DNA of 64,000 bases from JAEUOS01 sp046160545. GTDB lineage: Bacteria > Pseudomonadota > Gammaproteobacteria > Burkholderiales > JAEUOS01. The translations under genes were made by a program, and so were the position numbers. The stretch lies in assembly GCA_046160545.1 (NCBI GenBank), contig JBJXGS010000224.1, positions 10,156-74,155 of the forward strand, given 5' to 3'. Below the pieces are notes generated by a model, which was given only the letters and a program-made list of their open reading frames with translations, was not told where the DNA came from and ran no database searches. This document shows, in pieces, positions 8,150-17,665 of this stretch. The number at the start of each line of letters is the position of its first letter. The first letter of the stretch is position 1.

Positions 8150-10393
8150 ATGCTAATTTCGCGTTCGAGCCCTGCCGTGCGCGCCGCCGTGGTAATTGGC
8201 GGGCTGTGGAGCGGGTTCGGCCACGCCCAGTCGGTCGCGGATCCTCTGATTCTTCGCATCGACAGGACTTTCGTACCGGAGCGCGAAAAGTCCGAATCGG
8301 TGCCTGTCTTTGTACAGGGCGAACGCATCAGTGGACAGACCGGGGTCGTGACCACGGTTGAAGGCGATGCCGAGCTGCGCAAGCAGGGCAGCGTCATCAA
8401 GGCCACGCGCATCGAGTACGACAGTGTCGAAGATGAACTGCGCGCGCGCGGCACGGTTCGCCTGCAGCGCGCGGGCGATCTCTTCACCGGTCCTGAGTTG
8501 CGCTTGAGGCTCGATGCGCGTACCGGCAGCTTTACGGCCGCCGAGTACCTGCTGGCAAACGATCGCGCGCGCGGCAGCACTTCGGTCCTTGAATTCCTCG
8601 GGCCGGATCGCTATCGCGCAAGGGATGCGACCTACACCACATGCGGTCCAGGCAACGACGACTGGTATCTCAAGGCGGCCGAACTCAAGCTTGACTACGG
8701 TCGCGAAGTAGGCGAGGTCGATGATGCCGACCTGTATTTCAAGGGGCATCGCATACTGCACCTGCCGGGCATGTCCTTCTCGCTCAACAACCGTCGCAAG
8801 TCGGGCTTTCTCACCCCTTCTTACGCGAGCTCGGTGCAGCGCGGACAGGAGTTGCAGCTACCCTATTACTGGAATATCGCGCCGAATCGCGACATGACCA
8901 TCACGCCGCGCTACATGACCAAGCGCGGCTTGCAGACCACCGCGGCGTTTCGTTATATGGGCGAGGACTACCGCGGCGAAGCGCGCGCCGAAATCCTCCC
9001 CAATGACGAACAGACCCGCACCCGCCGAAGCGGTTTTTCCCTTCTGCACCAGCAGACGCTCGCGCCCGGATTGAACACCTTTCTCAATCTGAGCAAGGTG
9101 TCCGACGACACTTATTTCACCGACTTGTCGAACCGCATCTCGGCGACATCGCAGACCTTCCTGCCGCGCGATGCCTTGCTCAACTACGGTTCACAATGGT
9201 ATTCAATTTATCTGCGTACGCTTTCGTTCCAGACCTTGCAGGATCCGCTGCGCCCGGTCGTCAGTCCCTATCACCGCCTGCCGCAGATCCTCTTCTCGAC
9301 CCAGCGTCTCGATGCCGGCGGCTTCGATTTGACGCTTGCGACCGAGTTCAACCGGTTTTCGCATCCGACCCTGGTCACCGGCAATCGCCTGGTATTCAAT
9401 CCAGCCATCTCCTACCCATTGCTGAGTCCCGGAGCGTTCCTGATTCCCAAGGTGGCGTGGCATGCGACGACTTATGCGTTGCAGAACAACGCCGCGGGAA
9501 CACCAGACGCAATCAATCGCTCACTGCCGATCATCAGCGTTGATTCCGGTCTGGTGTTTGAACGATCCGCGAACTATTTCGGTCAATCCTACACACAGAC
9601 CCTGGAGCCGCGCCTCTACTATTTGCGCGTACCGGCGCGCAACCAGAGCGCGATTCCCGTATTCGATACAGGGCTGGCAGATTTCAATTTTGCGCAAATC
9701 TTTTCCGAGAATGCCTACTCTGGCGCCGACCGTATCGCCGATGCGCATCAGTTCACCGCTGCGCTTTCCACGCGACTGCTGGGCAGCCGCAACGGCAACG
9801 AACGGCTGCGTGCGACGATTGCGCAACGCTACCATCTGAGCGACCAGCAGGTTTCGCTGCCGGGCGAGACCTTGCGCGCCAGCCGCAGTTCCCACCTGCT
9901 TGCATCGTTCTCGGGAGAAGTGGCCCCCAAGCTGACGGCCGACACGACGCTACAATACGACCCGAATCTGGCGCAAGTGCAACGCGTCAGTCACAGCGTG
10001 CGTTACAGCCCGGAGCAGGGCAACACGGTATCGGCTTCTTACCGGTATCGGCGCGATTTTCTGGAACAGATCGACGTTGCCGGGCAGTGGCGCCTCGGCG
10101 GCAATTGGTATGGCGTCGGACGCTACAACTACTCGCTGCGCGAAGGCCGCGTGGTGGAGGCGCTGGGTGGAGCGGAGTACGACGGTGGTTGTTGGGTAGG
10201 CCGGGTGGTGGTACAGCGTTTCGCCACCGCTTCCCAGCGCGCCACCACCGGCATCTTTTTTCAGCTCGAATTGAACGGCCTGTCGCGCATTGGGTCCAAT
10301 CCGCTCGACGCGTTACGCAGAAGCATCCCCGGGTACAGCAAGTTGAACGAGAATCAGGAAGCGCAGCCGCGCACTTTCCAGAACTACGAATGA
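8150..10393 (+). CDS. lptD: LPS-assembly protein LptD
   Basis: A 747-residue outer-membrane beta-barrel that inserts LPS with LptE. I chose ATG 8150 because it gives a signal peptide ending near GFGHAQS; the upstream frame from 8048 crosses the promoter. The N-terminal OstA/LptA-like region (GDAELRKQGSVIKATRIEYD) is followed by the barrel, rich in alternating aromatic and charged strands. Only two cysteines are seen, near residues 165 and 681, allowing one disulfide between the periplasmic domain and the barrel rather than the two of E. coli. The stop overlaps surA (ATGA). Confidence 0.95.
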   Translation: MLISRSSPAVRAAVVIGGLWSGFGHAQSVADPLILRIDRTFVPEREKSESVPVFVQGERISGQTGVVTTVEGDAELRKQGSVIKATRIEYDSVEDELRARGTVRLQRAGDLFTGPELRLRLDARTGSFTAAEYLLANDRARGSTSVLEFLGPDRYRARDATYTTCGPGNDDWYLKAAELKLDYGREVGEVDDADLYFKGHRILHLPGMSFSLNNRRKSGFLTPSYASSVQRGQELQLPYYWNIAPNRDMTITPRYMTKRGLQTTAAFRYMGEDYRGEARAEILPNDEQTRTRRSGFSLLHQQTLAPGLNTFLNLSKVSDDTYFTDLSNRISATSQTFLPRDALLNYGSQWYSIYLRTLSFQTLQDPLRPVVSPYHRLPQILFSTQRLDAGGFDLTLATEFNRFSHPTLVTGNRLVFNPAISYPLLSPGAFLIPKVAWHATTYALQNNAAGTPDAINRSLPIISVDSGLVFERSANYFGQSYTQTLEPRLYYLRVPARNQSAIPVFDTGLADFNFAQIFSENAYSGADRIADAHQFTAALSTRLLGSRNGNERLRATIAQRYHLSDQQVSLPGETLRASRSSHLLASFSGEVAPKLTADTTLQYDPNLAQVQRVSHSVRYSPEQGNTVSASYRYRRDFLEQIDVAGQWRLGGNWYGVGRYNYSLREGRVVEALGGAEYDGGCWVGRVVVQRFATASQRATTGIFFQLELNGLSRIGSNPLDALRRSIPGYSKLNENQEAQPRTFQNYE

Positions 10394-11745
10394 GACCGTA
10401 CTCGAATTTGCTTGCGATTGCCGCCCTGGCCGTTGTTGCGGTCTTGCTACCCCAGGCGCAGGCCCAGGATCGCATCAGTCCCAACCTGGCCAACCCCGCG
10501 CCGCGTCCGCGGGTGGCGTTGGCCGACCGCATCGTCGCGGTGGTGAACGACGAAGTCATCACAATGCGCGAACTCGAGGAGCGCCTGCGCCTGGTCAAGG
10601 CGCAGCTGGTGCGCCAGCGTGTCGCGGCACCGCCGGACGACGTGCTGGAGAAGCAGGTACTGGAGCGCATGATCATGGACCGCGCCCAGGTCCAGTTCGC
10701 GCGCGAGTCGTCGATGCGTGTCGACGAATCGCAGCTAGACCGCGCGATCGGGCGCATCGCTGAAGAAAATCGCATGAGCTTGACGCAGTTCCGCGATACG
10801 CTGGAGCGTGACGGCGTTTCGTTCGCACGCTTTCGCGAGGATATTCGCGCCGATATCCTGATTTCCCGGATCCGCGACCGCGAGGTCGACAGCCGCGTCT
10901 CGATCAGCGAGGGTGAAATCGATAACTTCATCGCCGAGAGCGAAACCGCGCGGTCGGACGCCGGGGGCGAGCTTGGCTTGGCGCAGATTCTTGTACGGGT
11001 TCCCGAGAATGCCTCGCCGGAGCAACTCGCCGAGCGCCGGCGCAGGGCCGAAGAAGCATTGGCGCAACTGCGTGGCGGGGCCGAATTCGCGCGTGTCGCA
11101 GCCGCTTTTTCAGACGCACCCGAGGCTCTGTCAGGTGGCGGCATGGGAATTCGCCCCCAGGAGCGCTGGCCGCAACTATTCCTTGACGCGATCGACGGCT
11201 TGCGGCCGGGGCAGTTCGGCGACATCGTCAAGAGTCCCAACGGCTTTCACATCTTGAGGCTGGAGGAGCGCCGCGGCGGAGCCCTGCAGCGCGCGCCGGT
11301 GACCCAGACCAAGGTGCGGCACATCCTCATCCGCACCAATGAGCTCGTCTCGCAGGCGCAGGCGGAACGCCGTCTGGCTGATCTGCGTGAGCGTGTCGCC
11401 AACAAGGCGGCCGACTTCGCGGAATTGGCTCGTCTGCACTCCAATGATGGCAGCGCCTCCCAAGGAGGTGATCTGGGCTGGGTTTATCCCGGCGACACGG
11501 TGCCTCAGTTCGAGAAGGCGATGGATGAGTTGAAGCCCGGCGAGATGAGTCAACCGATTCGCACGCAGTTCGGCGTCCATCTGATCCAGGTCCTGGAGCG
11601 CAGGACCGAGGATGTAAGTCGCGAGCGTTTGCGGCAGTCGGCGCGCATGGCCCTTCGCGAGCGCAAGGCCGATGAGGCGTATCAGGAATGGCTGCGCCAG
11701 TTGCGTGACCGCGCTTTTGTCGACATTCGCCTTGAGGAGCGCTGA
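10390..11745 (+). CDS. surA: Periplasmic chaperone / peptidyl-prolyl isomerase SurA
   Basis: A 451-residue periplasmic outer-membrane-protein chaperone. The start is ATG 10390, overlapping the lptD stop by 4 nt, with a signal peptide ending at PQAQAQ. The N-terminal chaperone domain begins DRIVAVVNDEVIT, followed by two parvulin domains: one from about LGLAQILVRVP and a second, more canonical, from KVRHILIRTNE through GGDLGWVYPG to FGVHLIQV. Coupling to lptD makes sense because SurA delivers LptD to the BAM complex. Length and order are normal. Confidence 0.96.
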   Translation: MRPYSNLLAIAALAVVAVLLPQAQAQDRISPNLANPAPRPRVALADRIVAVVNDEVITMRELEERLRLVKAQLVRQRVAAPPDDVLEKQVLERMIMDRAQVQFARESSMRVDESQLDRAIGRIAEENRMSLTQFRDTLERDGVSFARFREDIRADILISRIRDREVDSRVSISEGEIDNFIAESETARSDAGGELGLAQILVRVPENASPEQLAERRRRAEEALAQLRGGAEFARVAAAFSDAPEALSGGGMGIRPQERWPQLFLDAIDGLRPGQFGDIVKSPNGFHILRLEERRGGALQRAPVTQTKVRHILIRTNELVSQAQAERRLADLRERVANKAADFAELARLHSNDGSASQGGDLGWVYPGDTVPQFEKAMDELKPGEMSQPIRTQFGVHLIQVLERRTEDVSRERLRQSARMALRERKADEAYQEWLRQLRDRAFVDIRLEER

Positions 11746-11752
11746 TTCGGCG

Positions 11753-12793
11753 GTGCGACCGGCGCGGCTGCGGTCGCGTGGCGGGGCTCGGCCGCGAGTT
11801 GTTCTCACCACCGGCGAACCTGCCGGCATCGGGCCGGATTTGTGTGTGCGGATCGCCAGCCAGGCGAGCGCGCGACGCGGCGCCGATATCGTCCTGGTGG
11901 GGGATCGGAGTCTGCTGGAGGCGCGCGCGCGCCGCCTCGGACTCGACTTTCGACCCGGCGGAAGGGTCACAGTCGAGCACGTCGCACTTGGTCGCAGGTC
12001 GCTGCCCGGTCGCCCCGATCCGGTCAACGCGCGCTATGTGCTGGACACGCTCGACTCTGCGTTGTCGTTGTGCCGGAGCGGGGAGGCCGCCGCGATGGTG
12101 ACCGCTCCGGTGCACAAGGGGGTGATCAACGACGCCGGCATCGCATTCACCGGGCACACCGAATATCTGGCACAACACACCGGCACGCCGCGGGTCGTGA
12201 TGCTGTTGGTCGGCGGTCGCCCACTCCTGAGGGTGGCGCTCGCCACCACGCATTTGCCGCTGGCGGCGGTGCCGGCAGCGCTCGATGTCGCGGGGCTGGT
12301 CGCTACCCTTTCCATTCTCAAGCGCGACCTCGCCGGCAGATTCGCCATCGCAGCTCCGCGCATACTGGTTGCCGGCCTCAATCCCCACGCTGGCGAGGGG
12401 GGGCATCTTGGCGTCGAGGATCAAAGCATCATCGCACCTGCGATTGCACAAGCACGCCGCCGCGGAGTCGATGCGCGTGGCCCGTTTCCGGCCGATACGC
12501 TCTTCACGCCCCGCGTCTTGGCCGGTGCGGATGCGGTACTTGCGATGTATCACGACCAGGGATTGCCAGTCCTCAAGTATGCGAGCTTCGGCGGCGGGGT
12601 CAACGTCACCCTCGGTTTGCCCTTGATCCGAACTTCGGTGGACCACGGCACCGCGCTCGACCTGGCCCGAACGGCCCAGGGCGCAAGTGCGGCCGACACC
12701 GGTAGTCTGGTCGCCGCACTCAGGCTGGCGATCGAGCTCGCAGTGAAAACGCGCGGACCGCACCGGCAAGCAGCGCCAGGGCGGCCAGGCTGA
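11753..12793 (+). CDS. pdxA: 4-hydroxythreonine-4-phosphate dehydrogenase
   Basis: A PdxA of about 346 residues that oxidises 4-phosphohydroxy-L-threonine in the DXP-dependent route to pyridoxal phosphate. Seen: TTGEPAGIGPDLC (usually GDPAGIGPE), TAPVHKGVIN, and the metal-ligand histidines in FTGHTEYLA, ATTHLPL and MYHDQGLPVLKY. No good ATG exists: GTG 11753 is used here, and TTG 11732 inside the surA end is the alternative. It follows surA as usual. Its 3' end overlaps the convergent lnt end by 74 nt, giving a basic non-conserved C-terminal tail. Confidence 0.9.
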   Translation: MRPARLRSRGGARPRVVLTTGEPAGIGPDLCVRIASQASARRGADIVLVGDRSLLEARARRLGLDFRPGGRVTVEHVALGRRSLPGRPDPVNARYVLDTLDSALSLCRSGEAAAMVTAPVHKGVINDAGIAFTGHTEYLAQHTGTPRVVMLLVGGRPLLRVALATTHLPLAAVPAALDVAGLVATLSILKRDLAGRFAIAAPRILVAGLNPHAGEGGHLGVEDQSIIAPAIAQARRRGVDARGPFPADTLFTPRVLAGADAVLAMYHDQGLPVLKYASFGGGVNVTLGLPLIRTSVDHGTALDLARTAQGASAADTGSLVAALRLAIELAVKTRGPHRQAAPGRPG

Positions 12794-14231
12794 CCACGGG
12801 CCAGTTTCCGTGGCGCACGTAAGGGGTTGTTCCCCGGGTGGGCTGGACATCGGCAACCAGGGCGCCGGGCATGAAAAGCGGCAGCTGGTGTGTTACCCGG
12901 CCTCGGTGATCGACGACCGCGGTGTAGCCGGTATTGGTGGCACGTAACATCGGCCGACCTGTCTCCAGGCTGCGCATGCGGCTGATCTGCAGGTGCTGGT
13001 GCGGCGCCAGGGAGTCGCCGAACCAGGCGATATTCGACAGGTTGGCCAAGATCGTCGCCTTGGGCACCTGGCGGATGATCTCCTCGCCGAACAAGTCCTC
13101 GTAGCAGATGTTGATGGCTACTCGTTGCCCGGCGACCGCCAGCGGTTGTGCATCCTGATCGCCGGCGGTGAAATCGCCGAGTGGTATGCGCATCAGGTCG
13201 ACGAACCAGCGAAAGCCGGTTGGAATGAACTCGCCGAACGGCACCAGATGCACCTTGTCGTAGCGTTGCGGCTCTGAGGCGCCCATCGATATCGCGCTGT
13301 TGAAATAGCGGGAGCGGGTTTCGGCGCGCGGGACGCCCACAATCAGGTCCGCGCCGCGACGGCGCATCAGTTCCGACAGCTGCGCGAGATAGCCCTGTGG
13401 AATGGCTAGCAGCATGCGCGGCAGGGCGGTTTCGGGCAGCACGACCAGCGGTGCCGGGTTTGCTTCAACAAGCAGGCGATAGGTCTCCAGCGTGTTTTCG
13501 AAGCGACCGTCCTCGAACTTGAGTTGCTGCGCGATATTGCCTTGCAGCAGCGCGACCTTTAGAGGAGCACCGGCGGGCTGTGTCCATTCGGACGGTTGCA
13601 GGGCATGCCCCGCAGCGCAGATCATCGCCGCGGCGAGAAATGCGCGGATACGTCCAGCGGCGGCCTGTTGCGCGGAGAGAGCGCGCGCCAGCAGCACAGC
13701 GATCAACGCGGCGACCAGGTTGATGCCGTGTACGCCGACCAGGGGCGCAAAACCCGCCAGGGGACCGTCCGTGTGCGCATAGCCGAGCGTCGCCCACGGA
13801 AAACCGGTGAACACCCAGCCACGCAGCCATTCTGCTACGCACCACGCGGCCGGAACGATGATCCAGTCCGGTACGCCGGCTGCCAGTCTTGCGCTGAGCC
13901 AGCCCGCCAACGCCGGCCATAGGGCCAGGTATGCCGCAAAGAGCAGCGTCGCAGCAGCGGCCAGGGGCATCGGCAGAGCGCCATACTCGTGCATGCTCAC
14001 GTACACCCACGAAACTGCGGTTCCGAACCAGCCCAGGCCGAATGCGAAGCCCAACGCCGCACGCACCCGAGCCGACCGGCCGAACCAGAGCAAAAACAGG
14101 AGCGTCAGTGTCGCCGCCTGCGCCCACCACCAGCCGAAGGGCGCGAGGGACAGGGTGCAGGCGGCGCCTGCGAGCAGGGCCGGCACCAGAAGGCCGGCCA
14201 TCGCCAGCGGGTTGGCGCTTCGCGTCGACAT
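12720..14231 (-). CDS. lnt: Apolipoprotein N-acyltransferase
   Basis: A 503-residue inner-membrane enzyme adding the third acyl chain to lipoproteins. About six N-terminal hydrophobic helices precede a periplasmic nitrilase domain with the catalytic triad visible: Glu267 in LPETALPR, Lys326 in YDKVHLVPFGEF and Cys376 in NICYEDL. It starts 14 nt after ybeY; the corC/ybeX gene usually found between them is absent. Its C-terminal codons overlap the convergent pdxA. Confidence 0.95.
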   Translation of the reverse strand: MSTRSANPLAMAGLLVPALLAGAACTLSLAPFGWWWAQAATLTLLFLLWFGRSARVRAALGFAFGLGWFGTAVSWVYVSMHEYGALPMPLAAAATLLFAAYLALWPALAGWLSARLAAGVPDWIIVPAAWCVAEWLRGWVFTGFPWATLGYAHTDGPLAGFAPLVGVHGINLVAALIAVLLARALSAQQAAAGRIRAFLAAAMICAAGHALQPSEWTQPAGAPLKVALLQGNIAQQLKFEDGRFENTLETYRLLVEANPAPLVVLPETALPRMLLAIPQGYLAQLSELMRRRGADLIVGVPRAETRSRYFNSAISMGASEPQRYDKVHLVPFGEFIPTGFRWFVDLMRIPLGDFTAGDQDAQPLAVAGQRVAINICYEDLFGEEIIRQVPKATILANLSNIAWFGDSLAPHQHLQISRMRSLETGRPMLRATNTGYTAVVDHRGRVTHQLPLFMPGALVADVQPTRGTTPYVRHGNWPVVSLAALALLAGAVRAFSLRARSPA

Positions 14232-14245
14232 TTGACCAGTTGAAT

Positions 14246-14710
14246 TCAGCGGGGCGCCGGGGGCGTCTGCACGTCGCGGACGCTCAGATACGGATCGGCA
14301 AAACCCAGTGTACTCAGGATCGCCGCCTCGCGAGCTTCCATGGTGCGTGCCTGGTGCGCTCTCTGATGATCCCAGCCCAAGGCATGCAGCACACCGTGGA
14401 TGGTCAGGTGGGCATAGTGCGCCTCGCGCGACTTGCCCTGCTCACGTGCTTCCTGCGCGGCGACTTGTGCGCAGATCACCACGTCGGCTGCCGGCGGTTC
14501 GCCACCATAGGCGAAGGTGAGGACGTTCGGCACGTAGTCGAGCGCGCGATAGGCACGATTGAGTTCGCGCGCCTCGGCCGCGTTGACCACGCGCAGGGTC
14601 AGTTGCGCGGGCGCACCGCCGGTTGCCGCGTGTACCCAGCGGGAAAACTTCCGGCGCGGCGGTATACCGGCCGCGCGGCTGGCCAACTGCACACTGACTT
14701 CGGTGTTCAC
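14246..14710 (-). CDS. ybeY: Endoribonuclease / rRNA maturation factor YbeY
   Basis: A 154-residue zinc-dependent RNase involved in 16S rRNA 3'-end maturation and ribosome quality control. The zinc site H-x3-H-x5-H is present as HGVLHALGWDH (His105, 109, 115), preceded by the conserved PNVLTF (61-66). The ATG overlaps the phoH stop by 4 nt. Length is normal, though the N-terminus has an extra basic stretch. Confidence 0.94.
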   Translation of the reverse strand: MNTEVSVQLASRAAGIPPRRKFSRWVHAATGGAPAQLTLRVVNAAEARELNRAYRALDYVPNVLTFAYGGEPPAADVVICAQVAAQEAREQGKSREAHYAHLTIHGVLHALGWDHQRAHQARTMEAREAAILSTLGFADPYLSVRDVQTPPAPR

Positions 14711-15726
14711 GCGCCACGCGGGCCGCGCGCCACCCGCAACAGCGCATCGGCGACATCGGCGCGACCCTCGTCAGGCGATGCGGCGCCATACGCTTCATAG
14801 GCAGAGACGATACGCCCCACCAGTGGATGGCGCACCACATCCGCGGCTGAAAATCGCGTCATTGCAATGCCGCGCACGTCACGCAGTACATCCTGTGCCT
14901 CGGCCAGCCCTGATTTGGCGCCGCGCGGCAGGTCGACCTGGGTCGGGTCGCCGGTGACCACCGCCTTGGCGCCGAAACCCATGCGGGTGAGGAACATTTT
15001 CATCTGCTCGGGCGTGGTGTTCTGAGCTTCGTCGAGGATGATGAACGCATGATTTAAGGTGCGGCCGCGCATGTAGGCCAGCGGTGCGATCTCGATCGCA
15101 CCTTTTTCAAACAGCTTGCCGACCCGCTCGAAACCCATCAGGTCATAAAGCGCGTCGTAGAGCGGGCGCAGATAGGGATCGACCTTCTGCGCCAGATCGC
15201 CCGGCAGAAAACCCAAGCGCTCGCCAGCCTCGACCGCCGGGCGAACCAGCACGATGCGCTTGACCGCATCGCGCTCGAGCGCATCGACCGCGCATGCCAC
15301 GGCGAGGTAGGTCTTGCCGGTTCCTGCGGGGCCGATGCCGAAGGTGACGTCGTGGGCGAGGATGGACTCGATGTAGGAGCGCTGATTGGGCGTACGACCT
15401 GCGAGGTCGCGCCTGCGGGTCATGAGTACTGGCGCGTCGTCCTCGCGCGCCGGATGCAGGCTATCGATCACGCCCAGCTGAATGTCGTCGAGTTCCAGGG
15501 GTTTATCGGCCCGTGCGTAGAGGGTCTCCAGCAAAGTCGCTGCTCGCTCGATTGCGTCGGCGCTGCCGCGCAGGGTCACGCGGTCGCCGCGGCGCTCGAT
15601 GGCTATGTCCAGTGCGGTCTCGATCTGCCGCAAGTTGGCGTCCAGCGGGCCGGCAAGGTTGGCAAGGCGCTTGTTGTCGGGCGGTGCGAAGCGCAGTTCC
15701 CGTGCCGAGCGTGCGGCTCGGCTCAA
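14707..15726 (-). CDS. ybeZ: PhoH-family ATPase (YbeZ)
   Basis: A 339-residue cytoplasmic PhoH-like NTPase with Walker A GPAGTGKTYLA, LVRPAVEAGERLGFLPGD, Walker B FIILDEAQNT and the sensor-like TGDPTQVDLPRG. The likely start is TTG 15726, whose TTGA overlaps the miaB stop; this gives a normal length (E. coli YbeZ is 346), whereas the open frame further upstream to 15873 is miaB read out of frame. Together with YbeY it is thought to act in rRNA metabolism. Confidence 0.92.
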   Translation of the reverse strand: MSRAARSARELRFAPPDNKRLANLAGPLDANLRQIETALDIAIERRGDRVTLRGSADAIERAATLLETLYARADKPLELDDIQLGVIDSLHPAREDDAPVLMTRRRDLAGRTPNQRSYIESILAHDVTFGIGPAGTGKTYLAVACAVDALERDAVKRIVLVRPAVEAGERLGFLPGDLAQKVDPYLRPLYDALYDLMGFERVGKLFEKGAIEIAPLAYMRGRTLNHAFIILDEAQNTTPEQMKMFLTRMGFGAKAVVTGDPTQVDLPRGAKSGLAEAQDVLRDVRGIAMTRFSAADVVRHPLVGRIVSAYEAYGAASPDEGRADVADALLRVARGPRGA

Positions 15727-17072
15727 GGTGTGGCCTGCAGCTCGCGCGTGTCCACGAGCTCGCCGCGCAGGGAATGCGGGTTGGCATGGCTGATGGCAAC
15801 GTCGGTGAAGCGGCCGATCAGATGCGCCGGCCCCGCAAAATTGACGACTCGATTGTTGGCGGTGCGGCCGCACAGTTCCCCGACGTTGCGCCGCGCATTC
15901 CCGTCGACCAGCACCCGCTCGACGCGCCCCAACATGGCCTGGCTGATGGCGGCGCCCTGACTTTCGATGCGTGCCTGCAGCAGGGCCAGCCGCTCGAGCT
16001 TGACTTCGGGGGCGGTGTCGTCGACAAGGTCGGCTGCCGGCGTGCCCGGCCGGCGTGAGTAGACAAAAGAGAAGGAATGATCAAAGCCGACCGACTCGAT
16101 CAAATCCATCGTGGCAGCGAAATCGTCAGCGGTTTCGCCGGGAAAACCGACGATGAAGTCCGATGAAAGCGACAGATCCGGTCGCGCCGCGCGCAAACGG
16201 CGCACGATGGACTTGTACTCCAGCACGGTGTAGCCGCGCTTCATCGCCGCGAGTACGCGGTCGCTGCCGGACTGGACCGGCAGGTGCAGGTGCGGCACCA
16301 GTTGCGGTAGCGCGCCGTGGGCGTCGATCAGACGTTGCGTCATCTCGCGTGGATGCGAGGTGGTGTAGCGGATGCGCTCGATACCTGGCATTGCGGCTAC
16401 GTATTCGATGAGGAGGGCGAAGTCTGCCAGTTCACCGTCGCTGGTACGCCCCCGGTACGCATTGACGTTCTGGCCCAGCAGAGTGACCTCACGAACGCCG
16501 CCTTCGACCAAGGCGGCGACTTCGGTAAGCACGCCGTCCAAGTCACGCGAGACCTCCGCGCCGCGCGTGTATGGCACCACGCAAAAGCTGCAGTACTTGC
16601 TGCAGCCCTCCATGATCGACACGAAGGCCGTGGGTCCCTTGGCTCCGGGCGGCGGCAGATGATCGAATTTCTCAATTTCAGGAAACGAAATGTCGACCTG
16701 CGGTTGCCCGCTCGTGCGACGCCTGGCGATGAGCGCCGGCAGGCGATGCAGGGTTTGCGGGCCAAAGACCACGTCCACATAGGGCGCGCGTTCGATGATG
16801 GCTGCGCCTTCCTGGCTGGCGACGCAGCCGCCGACGCCGATGACGAGATCGGGCTTTTGCTGCTTGAGGGCGCGTGCGCGCCCAAGGTCCGAGAACACCT
16901 TTTCCTGCGCTTTTTCGCGCACTGAACACGTGTTGAAAAGGATCACGTCAGCGTCTTCGGGGCGGCTGGTGGTCTCGATCCCACTGTCCGCACCGAGCAC
17001 CTGTGCCATCTTGTCCGAGTCGTACTCGTTCATCTGGCAGCCGAATGTCTTGATGTAGAGCTTTTTCGGCAT
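15723..17072 (-). CDS. miaB: tRNA-2-methylthio-N6-dimethylallyladenosine synthase
   Basis: A 449-residue radical-SAM methylthiotransferase that modifies A37 of tRNAs reading UNN codons. The N-terminal MTTase domain carries cluster cysteines in TFGCQMNEYDS, NTCSVREKAQ and GVGGCVASQEG. The radical-SAM CxxxCxxC is GCSKYCSFCVVPYTRG, and a TRAM domain closes the protein (GRTANNRVVNF). It leads the miaB-phoH-ybeY-lnt block, 58 nt after a small exported-protein gene. Confidence 0.96.
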   Translation of the reverse strand: MPKKLYIKTFGCQMNEYDSDKMAQVLGADSGIETTSRPEDADVILFNTCSVREKAQEKVFSDLGRARALKQQKPDLVIGVGGCVASQEGAAIIERAPYVDVVFGPQTLHRLPALIARRRTSGQPQVDISFPEIEKFDHLPPPGAKGPTAFVSIMEGCSKYCSFCVVPYTRGAEVSRDLDGVLTEVAALVEGGVREVTLLGQNVNAYRGRTSDGELADFALLIEYVAAMPGIERIRYTTSHPREMTQRLIDAHGALPQLVPHLHLPVQSGSDRVLAAMKRGYTVLEYKSIVRRLRAARPDLSLSSDFIVGFPGETADDFAATMDLIESVGFDHSFSFVYSRRPGTPAADLVDDTAPEVKLERLALLQARIESQGAAISQAMLGRVERVLVDGNARRNVGELCGRTANNRVVNFAGPAHLIGRFTDVAISHANPHSLRGELVDTRELQATP

Positions 17073-17130
17073 GGCAGCAGATCGTCGATTCTCTGGAGGG
17101 CAGCAAAAGTGGTGCGCATGCGCACCGAGC

Positions 17131-17490
17131 CTAGCGCGCAGGCTTGGGATCGGGTCGGGCGATTTCTTCTTCGGTAAGGATCCAGATCGACTGCACCAGC
17201 CCCGTCATGGGCTCAAGGGTGTAGCGGACGATCGCCTGGCCGGTCAGGCCGCCCCACATCACGAGCATGTTGTCGCGCCCGAATATGCGCACTCCCGGCG
17301 CCATACGGGCCTGCGTGCGGCCGTCGATGACGACCTCGTTGCTGCCTTGAAACGACATTTCTGCGCGCTGCGCGGAATCGGGTATCTGCACCATGCGTTG
17401 CTGGCTGGCCGCGATGGTTGCAAAGCTGGCACCCAGCAGGCATGCCACAAGCTGCAGGCTGGCGATGAGAAATGTGCCGAAACGAGTCAT
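17131..17490 (-). CDS. Small exported hypothetical protein upstream of miaB
   Basis: A 119-residue protein I do not recognise. The N-terminus (about residues 1-28, MTRFGTFLIASLQLVACLLGA) is a good Sec signal peptide. The mature part has PDSAQRAEM, RIFGRDNMLVMWGGL and RYTLEPMTGLVQSIWIL, suggesting a small beta-rich periplasmic domain. It is co-directional with miaB 58 nt downstream, so it may be the first gene of that unit. Codon use matches its neighbours. Confidence 0.72.
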   Translation of the reverse strand: MTRFGTFLIASLQLVACLLGASFATIAASQQRMVQIPDSAQRAEMSFQGSNEVVIDGRTQARMAPGVRIFGRDNMLVMWGGLTGQAIVRYTLEPMTGLVQSIWILTEEEIARPDPKPAR

Positions 17491-17665
17491 GGGAGGCCTG
17501 CAAGTGAAATTCAGGCGATGGTGCGTACGGGTCGAACGCCGGCTTGGCGCAACGCGCGAAAATGGGACATCGAACCCCCTGATTCTACTATGCAGGGTGG
17601 GCCCGAAGCATGTGTTTCAGGCCCGCTATTGCCCCGCAATGGCATGGGGCTCGGGAGAAAAACTC

